NCBI GenBank assembly: GCA_963667455.2
Contig: CAXXFR010000026.1
Coordinates: 62,001-126,000 of the forward strand
Length of the DNA: 64,000 bases
Direction: 5' to 3'
DNA from: Bin55 sp963667455
Lineage (GTDB): Bacteria > Pseudomonadota > Gammaproteobacteria > Pseudomonadales > Azotimanducaceae
The translations under genes and the position numbers were made by a program. The notes under the pieces are model-generated. The model was not told the DNA's origin. It was given only the letters and a program-made list of their open reading frames with translations, and did not search any database. Shown here piece by piece: positions 1-7,742 of the stretch. Position 1 is the stretch's first letter. Each line of letters starts with the position of its first letter.

Positions 1-942
1 CCACGATATCCAAACCTCTTCTTCCCTAACAATACGTTTCCAATCCGCGAGGGCGTTAGCAGAAAGCTTGTGAGTGATGTCAAATCGACGCCAGCGTGTG
101 TACCCACTATCTGTTTCAAGCAGCAATTCCCCGTCTTGCCGGTGCAGTGTGAAGGATTGTGTGCCACTCTCGTGGTCTACAGTCAGGTATCGGACATGAT
201 CGATGAACAGCAAGATCTCAGGAGGGAAAGATTGAAGCTGTTGCGAGAGGTCGTCGTACACATCATCTTTCAAGGGCAAGCGAACTATGTTGTTGGCCCA
301 TGACATTAACTCGCGGAGCTCTTCGTCGTCTTCTCGCTCATTCAGAGGATCTATGGCTTCTGGCATTCGAAGTGCAGAATAGTTCTCATCGGCAACTTCA
401 GTTTCCAACTCCTTGTCTGTGAACCCGCTGCTGAAACGAAAAGAGCCGGTTCGGCTATAGAACTCAGGAGCTTCGGATAAGCGCAGGACTGACCACAGTC
501 CACGCCTAAGTCTGCCAATTTCGTCTGAAGTTGGCTTGCTAGATGTCCAGTCGACGATAACGCCTTCTATAACTTCCTCATCTGCGGGAGTTCCATTGTC
601 GGCACAATACAGGAATTCTCGGGTCAGCCGAATCAGAATGCTCCCTTCGTGCGCCACTTCAAGCAAGGCATCCGCACTAAGCTGAATGAGCTCGAACAAC
701 TCACAATGTGGGTAAGGTCCTTGACCTATAGCACGTTCCAATCGGGCTTGTTCCCTAACCAAATTAGGTTGTTCTCGATAGGCATTCAGGTCGCTTTGCC
801 TCACGTCTGTAATGAATCTGCCGATACGGCCCGATGGGCCGATCCAGTCAGTTTGCGGACCGAAGTCCGGTAGGCTAAAAGCGGCTCCCTCGCAGAAGAA
901 CTTACCGCGTTCGCCCGCCGAAAAATCGTATTCTTCCTTCAC
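1..942 (-). CDS. Sacsin-like GHKL-type protein with an antitoxin-like N-terminus (C-terminus outside window)
   Basis: An open frame of 314 codons runs from a GTG at 942 to the window edge without a stop, so the C-terminus is missing. Residues 2-16 (KEEYDFSAGERGKFF) look like the start of small antitoxins that follow BrnT-like toxins. From about residue 55 the protein resembles the sacsin N-terminal ATP-binding-like family: ELIQLSADALLE (84-95, N-box position), LYCADNGTP (111-119), EIGRLRRGLWSVL (141-153, G2-box position) and EAPEFYSRTGSFRF (157-170). The Asn normally found in the N-box and the Gly/Phe/Lys of the GFGLGFKSV-type loop are replaced, so ATP binding may be lost. The GTG start overlaps the TGA of the BrnT gene (GTGA), implying translational coupling. 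A defence, toxin-neutralising or chaperone role is inference; no function is established from sequence. Confidence 0.75.
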   Translation of the reverse strand, partial: MKEEYDFSAGERGKFFCEGAAFSLPDFGPQTDWIGPSGRIGRFITDVRQSDLNAYREQPNLVREQARLERAIGQGPYPHCELFELIQLSADALLEVAHEGSILIRLTREFLYCADNGTPADEEVIEGVIVDWTSSKPTSDEIGRLRRGLWSVLRLSEAPEFYSRTGSFRFSSGFTDKELETEVADENYSALRMPEAIDPLNEREDDEELRELMSWANNIVRLPLKDDVYDDLSQQLQSFPPEILLFIDHVRYLTVDHESGTQSFTLHRQDGELLLETDSGYTRWRRFDITHKLSANALADWKRIVREEEVWISW

Positions 943-1223
943 TGTGCTTCTTCGTACTGGCGTCGTTCTTTTACGGATGCGGTTCGTGCCGAGATGATAC
1001 GCACCTTCATATAGTCGCCGTCCGCAAGAGTGTGACAGACGACCAGAAGTCGGCCATTCTCAGCAAAACCCACTGTGATCCAACGTTCCTCACGCACACT
1101 TGACAGGTCTGACATGCTTACCTGGAAAGGGTCGCAAAAAACCGAGCGAGCAAGCTCGAAACTGATTCTATGCTTGCGTAGATTGATTGCCGCTTTTGCG
1201 GCGTCCCAAGAGAACTCAAACAC
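939..1223 (-). CDS. brnT: BrnT-family toxin (RelE-like ribonuclease fold)
   Basis: The 94-residue protein has the BrnT layout: N-terminal FSWDAAKAAINLRKH, a central FCDPF, ERWITVGFAENGRLLVVCHT, and a C-terminal RIISARTASVKERRQYEE. The family are small ribonucleases of type II toxin-antitoxin systems that inhibit translation and are neutralised by a downstream BrnA-type partner, with which they co-repress their own promoter. Here the downstream frame overlaps by four bases but is far longer than a normal antitoxin and continues into a sacsin-like domain. The promoter should lie in 1224-1435; I see no confident operator there. Confidence 0.88.
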   Translation of the reverse strand: MFEFSWDAAKAAINLRKHRISFELARSVFCDPFQVSMSDLSSVREERWITVGFAENGRLLVVCHTLADGDYMKVRIISARTASVKERRQYEEAQ

Positions 1224-1435
1224 TCGAAACGGTTCAAGCCGATGTCTGTATGATCGACGAACATGGCATTAGGTTGACTCACAATCGCGAGGTACCGCCA
1301 TGTGCAAGAGATGTACAGTTTCGCGAAAGTCAAACCGGTCCGCAGTATTGGAACCGCAGTAGAGATTTGCAAAACAATATCTCATTTCTAGCAATGAATC
1401 AATTTCTCAACACCAGACTAAATTCAGCTATGGGC

Positions 1436-1525
1436 TGGCGGAGAGGGAGGGATTCGAACCCTCGATGGGTTTCAACCCATACTCCCTTAGCAGGGGAGCG
1501 CCTTCAGCCGCTCGGCCACCTCTCC
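1436..1525 (-). tRNA. tRNA-Ser (GCT)
   Basis: The reverse strand folds as a class II tRNA of 90 nt including an encoded CCA. The seven-base acceptor stem (GGAGAGG with CCTCTCC) is perfect and the discriminator is G, as is typical for serine tRNAs. The anticodon loop CTGCTAA gives anticodon GCT, which reads AGC/AGU. There is a long variable arm and a GGTTCGAATCC T-arm. It lies 28 bp downstream of tRNA-Arg and was probably co-transcribed with it, as in other gammaproteobacteria where these two follow csrA. Confidence 0.97.
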
Positions 1526-1553
1526 TTTCTCTACCATCAATCCATGCGTACCC

Positions 1554-1630
1554 TGGCGCGCCTGACAGGATTCGAACCTGTAATCGCCAGTTTCGTAGAC
1601 TGGTGCCTTATCCAGTTTGGCCACAGGCGC
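1554..1630 (-). tRNA. tRNA-Arg (ACG)
   Basis: 77 nt including encoded CCA. The acceptor GCGCCTG pairs with CAGGCGC. The anticodon stem CCAGT/ACTGG encloses the loop CTACGAA, giving anticodon ACG (A34 would be deaminated to inosine to read CGU/CGC/CGA). The T-arm is CAGGTTCGAATCCTG. It lies downstream of csrA and upstream of tRNA-Ser on the same strand, the order seen in many gammaproteobacteria. Confidence 0.97.
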
Positions 1631-1674
1631 AGGGAACGAACCAACGAATGCGTAGATTGAACTGATTTTATGCG

Positions 1675-1689
1675 ACTCACTCAGTGAGT
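1675..1689 (-). other. Small inverted repeat between csrA and tRNA-Arg
   Basis: ACTCAC and GTGAGT form a six-base stem with a three-base loop just beyond the csrA stop. No U-run follows on the minus strand, so it is not a convincing intrinsic terminator. It could be an RNA-processing or mRNA-stability hairpin between csrA and the tRNAs. Confidence 0.3.
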
Positions 1690-1697
1690 GGTGCGTA

Positions 1698-1886
1698 TTA
1701 CTCGGAGTCGCGTTGCTCCGTATCGCGTGACTGTTTCTGTTCAACGACTTCTTTGCGATGCACAAGCACGTCGCGCGGCGCTTCAATGCCTATGCGCACT
1801 TGATTGCCGCGAGTTTGCAATATCGTAACTTCGATCTTGCCGTCGATAATCAACGATTCATTCACACGCCGCGTTAGGATTAGCAC
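1698..1886 (-). CDS. csrA: Carbon storage regulator CsrA
   Basis: A 62-residue protein starting MLILTRRVNESLII and containing the core GNQVRIGIEAPRDVLVHRKE is the RNA-binding translational regulator CsrA/RsmA, a dimer that binds GGA motifs in mRNA leaders. The conserved Leu4 and Arg6-Arg7 at the start and the VHRKEV segment near Arg44, which together form the RNA-binding surfaces, are present. The start is GTG at 1886, five bases after an AGGAGG ribosome-binding site that contains a GGA and could allow autoregulation. It sits downstream of lysC with about 100 bp between, and upstream of the two tRNAs. Confidence 0.97.
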   Translation of the reverse strand: MLILTRRVNESLIIDGKIEVTILQTRGNQVRIGIEAPRDVLVHRKEVVEQKQSRDTEQRDSE

Positions 1887-1985
1887 AACAACCTCCTTGT
1901 CGCGATTTGGACTCCGCTTCGTGCCGCTTCTTGCTACAAAGTCCCAAAAAGCAAACTAATCCTAACACAATATCTCCCGTTTTGC

Positions 1986-3251
1986 TCACTCTGCCAGTGG
2001 GTTCGCCTTGTCCAACTCGAAAGCGGAATGCAATGCACGAACCGCCAACTCACAAAAGTCTTCGTGAATGACCACTGAAATCTTGATTTCAGACGTCGAA
2101 ATCATCTCAATGTTGATTCCATAGTTGGCAAGCGTCTCAAACATCGTGGTAGCCACGCCGGCATGAGACCGCATTCCGACTCCAACAACGGTTATCTTGG
2201 CAATCGAGTCGTCTCCTTGCACATTCATCAGACACGCTTGGTCGCTCTTCAGTTCATCTGCGAGCCTCCCAATGCGTTCTCTCAAGATCTCCATGCACCG
2301 TTGGAAGTCCTCTCGTTTAACTGTGAACGTCATGTCTGTGAGACCTTCGGCTCCGACGTTCTGCACGATCATGTCCACTGAGATGTCGGCTGCCCCGATT
2401 GGACCCAGAATCCTCGATGCCAACCCGGGTTCATCGGGTACCTGAGTTACGGTTATCTTGGCTTCGTTGCGGTCGTGCGTGACCGCCGACACCACCGGCC
2501 GTTCCATTTCGTCTCCTTCCTTTTCTTCGCAAATCAGCGTCCCAGTTCCTTCATTGAAACTAGACAGCACGCGAAGCGGCATCGAGTACCTGTGTGCGTA
2601 CTCGACACATCGAGTGTGTAGCACTTTCGCGCCGAGCGCGGCCATCTCCAGCATTTCTTCGGAGACAACTCTATCCAATTTGCGAGCATGTTCGACAATT
2701 CTCGGATCCGCCGTGTATACGCCGTCTACGTCTGTGTAGATACGACACTCGACGGCTTGCAAAGCTGCTGCGACGGCAACAGCTGTTGTATCGGATCCGC
2801 CCCGTCCAATCGTTGTCATGTCTCCATTCGGCGAGATTCCCTGAAACCCTGCGATCACAGGAATGGTGTCTGCCTCAATGCATTTCTGAAGTCGAGCGAC
2901 TTCCACCTTCTCAATCCGAGCTCGCATGTGCAGTCCACTTGTACGCATTTGAATCTGCGATGCAAGGAACGAGCGCGCCGAATAGCCTCGATCCTCAATA
3001 GCCATGGCAAGCAATGCGATGGCCACTTGCTCTCCGGAAGAAAGCAACACATCCATTTCTCGAGGACTAGGGCGGTCGACCACTTCCTGACCCAAAGTCA
3101 GCAGTCGATCTGTCTCTCCAGCCATGGCAGAGACGACGACTGCTACTTCGTGCCCTTCCTCTCTACATCCAACCACACGGGCAGCAGCTGCTCGGATTCT
3201 GCCTAGGTCACCAACCGATGTCCCACCGAACTTCGCAACGATGAGACTCAC
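1986..3251 (-). CDS. lysC: Aspartate kinase, LysC type
   Basis: The 421-residue protein phosphorylates L-aspartate, the first step towards lysine, threonine, methionine and diaminopimelate. It opens with the kinase signature VAKFGGTSVGD, has TTIGRGGSDTTAVA around residue 150 and YTDVDGVYTADPR around residue 173, and ends with two ACT domains (about 265-420) for amino-acid feedback. It is a monofunctional aspartokinase of normal length, without a homoserine dehydrogenase part. The GTG start overlaps the alaS stop as GTGA, so the two are coupled. dapE at the other end of the window belongs to the same lysine/DAP pathway. Confidence 0.96.
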   Translation of the reverse strand: MSLIVAKFGGTSVGDLGRIRAAAARVVGCREEGHEVAVVVSAMAGETDRLLTLGQEVVDRPSPREMDVLLSSGEQVAIALLAMAIEDRGYSARSFLASQIQMRTSGLHMRARIEKVEVARLQKCIEADTIPVIAGFQGISPNGDMTTIGRGGSDTTAVAVAAALQAVECRIYTDVDGVYTADPRIVEHARKLDRVVSEEMLEMAALGAKVLHTRCVEYAHRYSMPLRVLSSFNEGTGTLICEEKEGDEMERPVVSAVTHDRNEAKITVTQVPDEPGLASRILGPIGAADISVDMIVQNVGAEGLTDMTFTVKREDFQRCMEILRERIGRLADELKSDQACLMNVQGDDSIAKITVVGVGMRSHAGVATTMFETLANYGINIEMISTSEIKISVVIHEDFCELAVRALHSAFELDKANPLAE

Positions 3252-5878
3252 GACGCAATGAGACTTTCTCGGTCCCGCACCCAGTCCAATACAGAGTTCA
3301 TCGCTGTGGGGAGCGAATCCGTGTCCGTCCCACCTCCACCACGGGCCATTTCAGGTTTTCCGCCGCCGCGCACTCCCACCTGAGAACCAACGAACTTCAA
3401 TAGTTCCGAGGCTGGAATGTCTGCCGACAAATCGCGTGAGACACCGCAAACCAATTGAATTCTGCGGTCAACCACGACTGCAAGGGCAATCACATAGGAT
3501 TGCATTCGTGATCGGAGATCGTCATAGATCGACATGAGCGCATCTGCATCGCCGTCGACCACAGCTGACACGACACGAACATCACCCACTGTTTCGGCTT
3601 CGGTTGCCAAATCGCGGCCGACATTAGCAACGCCGCTCGTGCGGGACTGCTTCAAGCTCTTCATAAGCTCCAGCTTTTCGTCCAGCAACGATGTGACGCC
3701 ATCGACCAACCCGGGGCGATTGGTCTTGAGCATCGCAGAAAGTTCTCTCAATGCTCGGTCATCGACTCGTGCTCGTGCCTGTGCGCCGCGCCCGGTGACT
3801 GCTTCGATTCTTCGAACTCCGGCCGAAATCCCCGATTGCGAAACAATTCGAAGAGATCCGATCTCCCCGGTTGCAGCAACGTGGGTTCCACCACAAAATT
3901 CAGTGGAATAGCCGTTTCCAACGAGCAAGACACGAACAATCTCGCCGTATTTTTCACCGAACAGCGCTTCGGCACCCAATGTAATGGCCTGGTCGTATGG
4001 CAGCACTTCTGTCTTGACCTGGGTGTTCAGAGCAATCTGTTCATTGACCGAGTCTTCAATCTGTTCTACTTCCTCAGCCGTCAAGGGTTGATCGTGTGCG
4101 AAGTCGAACCGAAGACGATCTGGAGCGACCAAGGATCCACGCTGGCTCACATGTGATCCCAAGATGCGTTTGAGTGCGGAATGGAGCAAGTGCGTTCCCG
4201 TGTGATTGCGAGCGACATCTTGTCTTCGAACCGCATCCACCTGAGTCTGGACTGAATCTCCTGTACGAATTTCGCCTCGGACCACTTTGCCTTGGTGCAT
4301 GTATTGGCGATCCATTCGTTGGGTGTCGCTCACATCGAAGCTGCACACGTTCGTCGTGATACGTCCGGTATCTCCGACCTGGCCCCCCGCCTCGGCATAG
4401 AAGGGAGTTCGATCAAGACCTACACGGCCTGATTCACCGGTTCTCAATACATCGACGCTTACGAGCTCTCCGTCGTCTTCCCGAAGCAACTCCAAGACTT
4501 GTGCTTCGACTTGCAGATTCCGATAGCCTTCAAACTCCACTTCTGTCTCGAAACGAACCGTTTTGGTTTCTTGAGTCTCGAATCGGCCAGCACCACGAGC
4601 ACGGTCGCGTTGCTCCTTCATCAATGCTTCGAAACCCTCAACGTCGACTGTCAGTCCATGCTCGCGAGCAATGTCCTGGGTCAGGTCGAGAGGGAATCCG
4701 TACGTGTCGTAGAGCTTGAAGACCGTTTCCCCGTGGAGTTCCTTCACCGCTAGGTTCTGGATAAGCGAGTTCAACAGTCTCATGCCGAATCTCAACGTGC
4801 TCGCAAACTTTTCCTCTTCTTGTTCGAGCACCGACTCGATCTGAGACTGAGCGTCCGACAATCCGGGATAGGCCTCCCCCATCGTATTGACCAATGGATC
4901 AACCAATCGACAAAAGAAACCATCGCTCGCTCCCACTCGATGGCCGTGACGCAGAGCACGGCGAATGACACGTCTCAATACATAGCCCCTACCCTCATTT
5001 GAGGGCAACACTCCGTCGGCGATCAGAAAGGCGCAAGATCGGATGTGATCGACGATCACGCGAACCGAAGGTGTATTGAGGGCCTCCTCAATCGACTGCA
5101 CGTTGCCTATTCGAGAGGCCGCTTGAAACAGGGGTTCAAAGATGTCCGTAGCAAAGTTGCTTGCTACCCCTTGCATTAACGCTGCAGTGCGTTCAAGGCC
5201 AAGTCCGGTGTCAACGCTAGGTGCTGCCAAGGGAGCCAATTCGCCATCTGGCTGACGGTCAAACTGAGGGAACACCAAGTTCCAGAATTCCAGAAAGCGA
5301 TCTCCATCTTCGTCTGGCGATCCGGGAGGTCCGCCTTCGAACGAGTCTCCCTGGTCGTAGAAGATTTCGGTGTTCGGACCGCAAGGGCCCGTGTTGCCCA
5401 TCTCCCAAAAGTTGTCGCTATGAGGAATCACTCGCTCAGGTCGGATGCCGATCTTCCGGACCCAGAGATCCTTCGCCTCATCGTCGGTCGGATGGATCGT
5501 GATCCAGATGCGCTCTTTCTCGAAGCGGAGAAAATCGACTACGAATTTCCATGCCCAGTCTATGGCTTCTTCCTTGAAGTACTCGCCGAAGCTGAAATTG
5601 CCGAGCATTTCAAAGAGGGTGTGGTGCCGAGCCGTATAGCCGACGTTGTCCAAGTCGTTGTGCTTGCCGCCGGCTCGCATGCAGAGCTGGCACGAGACCG
5701 CCCGTGGAGTTTCCGGTGTTGCCGCGCCGGTCAATGCATCCTTGAACTGCACCATCCCCGCAACTGTGAATAGCAGAGTGGGATCGTTAGTAGGAACTAA
5801 TGGCGCAGACGAGTAGACCTTGTGGTCTAGATCCTGAAAGAAGTCAAGATACGCGCGACGCAACTGATCCGTGCGCAT
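3248..5878 (-). CDS. alaS: Alanine-tRNA ligase
   Basis: AlaRS charges tRNA-Ala. The N-terminal class II catalytic core (APLVPTNDPTLLFTVAGM, then GNTGPCGPNTEIFYD), the editing domain with the zinc-binding HxxxH (NHTGTHLLHSAL) and a second site CGGTHV, and the C-terminal DHHA1-like domain rich in Gly (GVRGGGKPEMARGGG) are all present. I chose ATG at 5878 because MRTDQLRRAYLDFF matches the family start; the frame stays open to a TTG at 5902 that would add eight residues. About 876 residues, normal for the family. Transcribed towards lysC, with recX about 90 bp upstream. Confidence 0.96.
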   Translation of the reverse strand: MRTDQLRRAYLDFFQDLDHKVYSSAPLVPTNDPTLLFTVAGMVQFKDALTGAATPETPRAVSCQLCMRAGGKHNDLDNVGYTARHHTLFEMLGNFSFGEYFKEEAIDWAWKFVVDFLRFEKERIWITIHPTDDEAKDLWVRKIGIRPERVIPHSDNFWEMGNTGPCGPNTEIFYDQGDSFEGGPPGSPDEDGDRFLEFWNLVFPQFDRQPDGELAPLAAPSVDTGLGLERTAALMQGVASNFATDIFEPLFQAASRIGNVQSIEEALNTPSVRVIVDHIRSCAFLIADGVLPSNEGRGYVLRRVIRRALRHGHRVGASDGFFCRLVDPLVNTMGEAYPGLSDAQSQIESVLEQEEEKFASTLRFGMRLLNSLIQNLAVKELHGETVFKLYDTYGFPLDLTQDIAREHGLTVDVEGFEALMKEQRDRARGAGRFETQETKTVRFETEVEFEGYRNLQVEAQVLELLREDDGELVSVDVLRTGESGRVGLDRTPFYAEAGGQVGDTGRITTNVCSFDVSDTQRMDRQYMHQGKVVRGEIRTGDSVQTQVDAVRRQDVARNHTGTHLLHSALKRILGSHVSQRGSLVAPDRLRFDFAHDQPLTAEEVEQIEDSVNEQIALNTQVKTEVLPYDQAITLGAEALFGEKYGEIVRVLLVGNGYSTEFCGGTHVAATGEIGSLRIVSQSGISAGVRRIEAVTGRGAQARARVDDRALRELSAMLKTNRPGLVDGVTSLLDEKLELMKSLKQSRTSGVANVGRDLATEAETVGDVRVVSAVVDGDADALMSIYDDLRSRMQSYVIALAVVVDRRIQLVCGVSRDLSADIPASELLKFVGSQVGVRGGGKPEMARGGGGTDTDSLPTAMNSVLDWVRDRESLIAS

Positions 5879-5966
5879 GGCGTTTTGGCGTGTGGTGGGC
5901 AAGATCGCACCGAATTATAGAAACCGCTCGAATTTGCTTCGACCAACCGAACCGCTCTGTGTTCGC

Positions 5967-6428
5967 TCAGTCGCGTGAACCGAGAACTTTGAAAATCACC
6001 CCAGCCGGATACCCGCGATTGTGCAAGTGCCGTCCGCGGACCGCCCTCGAAGTGTGACTCAGCGCCTCTTCATTTGAGAAATTGTGTCGATCTCGACACT
6101 TCTTGTCGGCTAGGGCGGCACGCTTCAACCAGAAGTCGTCTTCGGAAGGAAGATGGTTTGCAATTAACGAACTGTCGATGCCGTGCTCCTGCAAATAAGC
6201 ACGAATCTTGAGAGGGCCCTGCCCTCTTTCAATTTGCTTCCGAATGCAGGATTCGGTGTAGCGCGAATCGGAGGCGAAACCTTCTTCGGTGAGCTTGTCC
6301 ACAGCCTTGTTCGCTGTGTCTCGGTTGATACCGCGGCGAGTTAGTTTGTTGATCAACTCGAAACGAGAGTGTTCTCTTGAACTCAACAAGCGCACACCGA
6401 TCGTGCAAGCTGCAGTTAAAGATTTCAT
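5967..6428 (-). CDS. recX: RecX-family regulator of RecA
   Basis: The 153-residue protein shows the RecX helical-repeat pattern: LLSSREHSRFELINKLTRRG near the N-terminus, then VDKLTEEGFASDSRYTESCIR and GPLKIRAYLQEHGID. RecX binds inside RecA filaments and limits their activity. It normally follows recA directly. Here about 1.3 kb separates it from recA, holding a HaeIII-like restriction gene, so recA read-through to recX is probably interrupted or altered. Confidence 0.92.
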   Translation of the reverse strand: MKSLTAACTIGVRLLSSREHSRFELINKLTRRGINRDTANKAVDKLTEEGFASDSRYTESCIRKQIERGQGPLKIRAYLQEHGIDSSLIANHLPSEDDFWLKRAALADKKCRDRHNFSNEEALSHTSRAVRGRHLHNRGYPAGVIFKVLGSRD

Positions 6429-6510
6429 CGACGAGTCAGATCCTCAGCGCCAATGACTCATAGCTGAGCAATCAATGGCTGAGATTCGCCTAAAGCGATT
6501 CGTGGAGTAT

Positions 6511-7404
6511 CTACTCTGCACTAGACTCATACGGAATCTCATGGGAAGACAGGCTGACCGGGGCTCCAATCAGCTTGATTTCGAACTTGAAAGACGGCTC
6601 GATTTCCTTCGTAGTGCTGTGAAGGCAAAACGATACCTGCCAACCCTCGTCCAGGTACATCACAGCCGTGGTCAGACTTCGCTTGTTGTTCTTTCGAATC
6701 ATGGGCCGCTCCAGGTGAACAATGTGCTGAGGTAAGTTTATGCGTCTCCCCCATCCTAGACTCCCATTGAAATTGAATGACTGCGTTTTTACGGTGCCGT
6801 TGTCCTTGATCACCTTGTAGAACGGGAAGCGACCCAGTAGATACTGCATCAATAACTCAGGGTTTCCCCGAGCGGAGATCTCGTCCATTAGTGCTTGGAG
6901 TACTGGAAGGTAGTAGTCCTGATGTTTGTTGACCAATTCGCACCATGGGCTTCCTTTTCTCGCTTCCAAGTCGTCGAAGATGGGAGTCACCGCCGCCCAG
7001 TAATTGCTGGAGCATGGCGTTGCATACAACTTCTCACCGAAATCTAGTTTGATTGACAGTCGAGAGTATTTGATCGTGGAGAGACGATGTTTGGCGGAGA
7101 GTCCCACGACACCGTTAGTTGTATGAATCAGGATGTCTCTCACGTCTCTATGCTGTCCCCTTTTATCGGATTGAATTTCGATTTCGCGAACGTGGTCGGT
7201 TCGCAATTCGTGGAACTTGAGAAACACCACAACTTCTTTGGCCGCTGTGCAGATTCGGATCTTCTCAGACGGAGACTGGCTCGCAAAATACTGCTCTGCA
7301 ACGCGTTTGGGTGGCGATTCTTTGATCGTGGCGTTCAAAGCATTTCGGAACTGAATTGCCAATCCATATTGCCACGCCTTTCCGCTCTCAATTGAACTTC
7401 GCAT
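6511..7404 (-). CDS. HaeIII-family type II restriction endonuclease (orphan in this window)
   Basis: The 297-residue protein matches my memory of R.HaeIII along its length: an N-terminal GKAWQYGLAIQ, QSDKRGQHRDVRDILIH, VGLSAKHRLSTIKYSRLS, LDFGEKLYATPCSSNYW, LLGRFPFYKVIKDNG, QSFNFNGSL, and a C-terminal GWQVSFCLHSTTKEIEPSF followed by KFEIKLIGAP. HaeIII cuts GGCC; the specificity of this homologue is not established. No cytosine methyltransferase gene is visible next to it, although GGCC is common in the window, so a protecting methylase must exist elsewhere or the enzyme is inactive. It sits inside the normally tight recA-recX junction, which suggests acquisition by transfer. Confidence 0.85.
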   Translation of the reverse strand: MRSSIESGKAWQYGLAIQFRNALNATIKESPPKRVAEQYFASQSPSEKIRICTAAKEVVVFLKFHELRTDHVREIEIQSDKRGQHRDVRDILIHTTNGVVGLSAKHRLSTIKYSRLSIKLDFGEKLYATPCSSNYWAAVTPIFDDLEARKGSPWCELVNKHQDYYLPVLQALMDEISARGNPELLMQYLLGRFPFYKVIKDNGTVKTQSFNFNGSLGWGRRINLPQHIVHLERPMIRKNNKRSLTTAVMYLDEGWQVSFCLHSTTKEIEPSFKFEIKLIGAPVSLSSHEIPYESSAE

Positions 7405-7742
7405 AGGCTATAAGTTAACGATCAACAGCTCTCTCAAACTTGAGCCATTCGACATGGAATATGACCATCGAGCACTTTCGATGCGATAGCTTCTATACAT
7501 CTGCCTAATTCTGGGATCTTCGTTGAAATTAAGAATCTTCCCTTCTCGCTAGCTAAGAACCTTGTACGGTAACATCGTAGTCAAACTCGTGCATGTCGCC
7601 TCTGCACGCAATTAGCTTTCCTCCATGTGCGTATGGCGAATCGAGGTTGGCAAACTTATTGGTCAGCAACTTCGAGCTGGTGGCACTGTAGTCCTGGGGC
7701 GTGTAGTTAACGCCCCAGGACTCAGCTTCCTTGTTGCGACCT
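7405..7742. other. Gene-free stretch between the HaeIII-like gene and recA
   Basis: 338 bp without a gene I can support. The minus strand stays open for about 63 codons right after recA (7742-7553) with protein-like composition, but it has no start codon of its own except a TTG and no family I recognise; it could be a remnant. The stretch also holds the perfect palindrome at 7690-7722. Promoter elements for the endonuclease gene are not clear. Confidence 0.5.
7690..7722. repeat. Perfect 12-bp inverted repeat downstream of recA
   Basis: Arms AGTCCTGGGGCG (7690-7701) and CGCCCCAGGACT (7711-7722) flank a nine-base loop, 21 bases beyond the recA stop. As RNA on the minus strand it would be a very stable GC-rich hairpin. 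No U-run follows, so it is not a standard intrinsic terminator. It may still end or stabilise recA mRNA, or mark the junction of inserted DNA. Confidence 0.7.

Noticed and set aside
1187..1660. 157-codon plus-strand frame
   Set aside because: It runs antisense through two tRNA genes.
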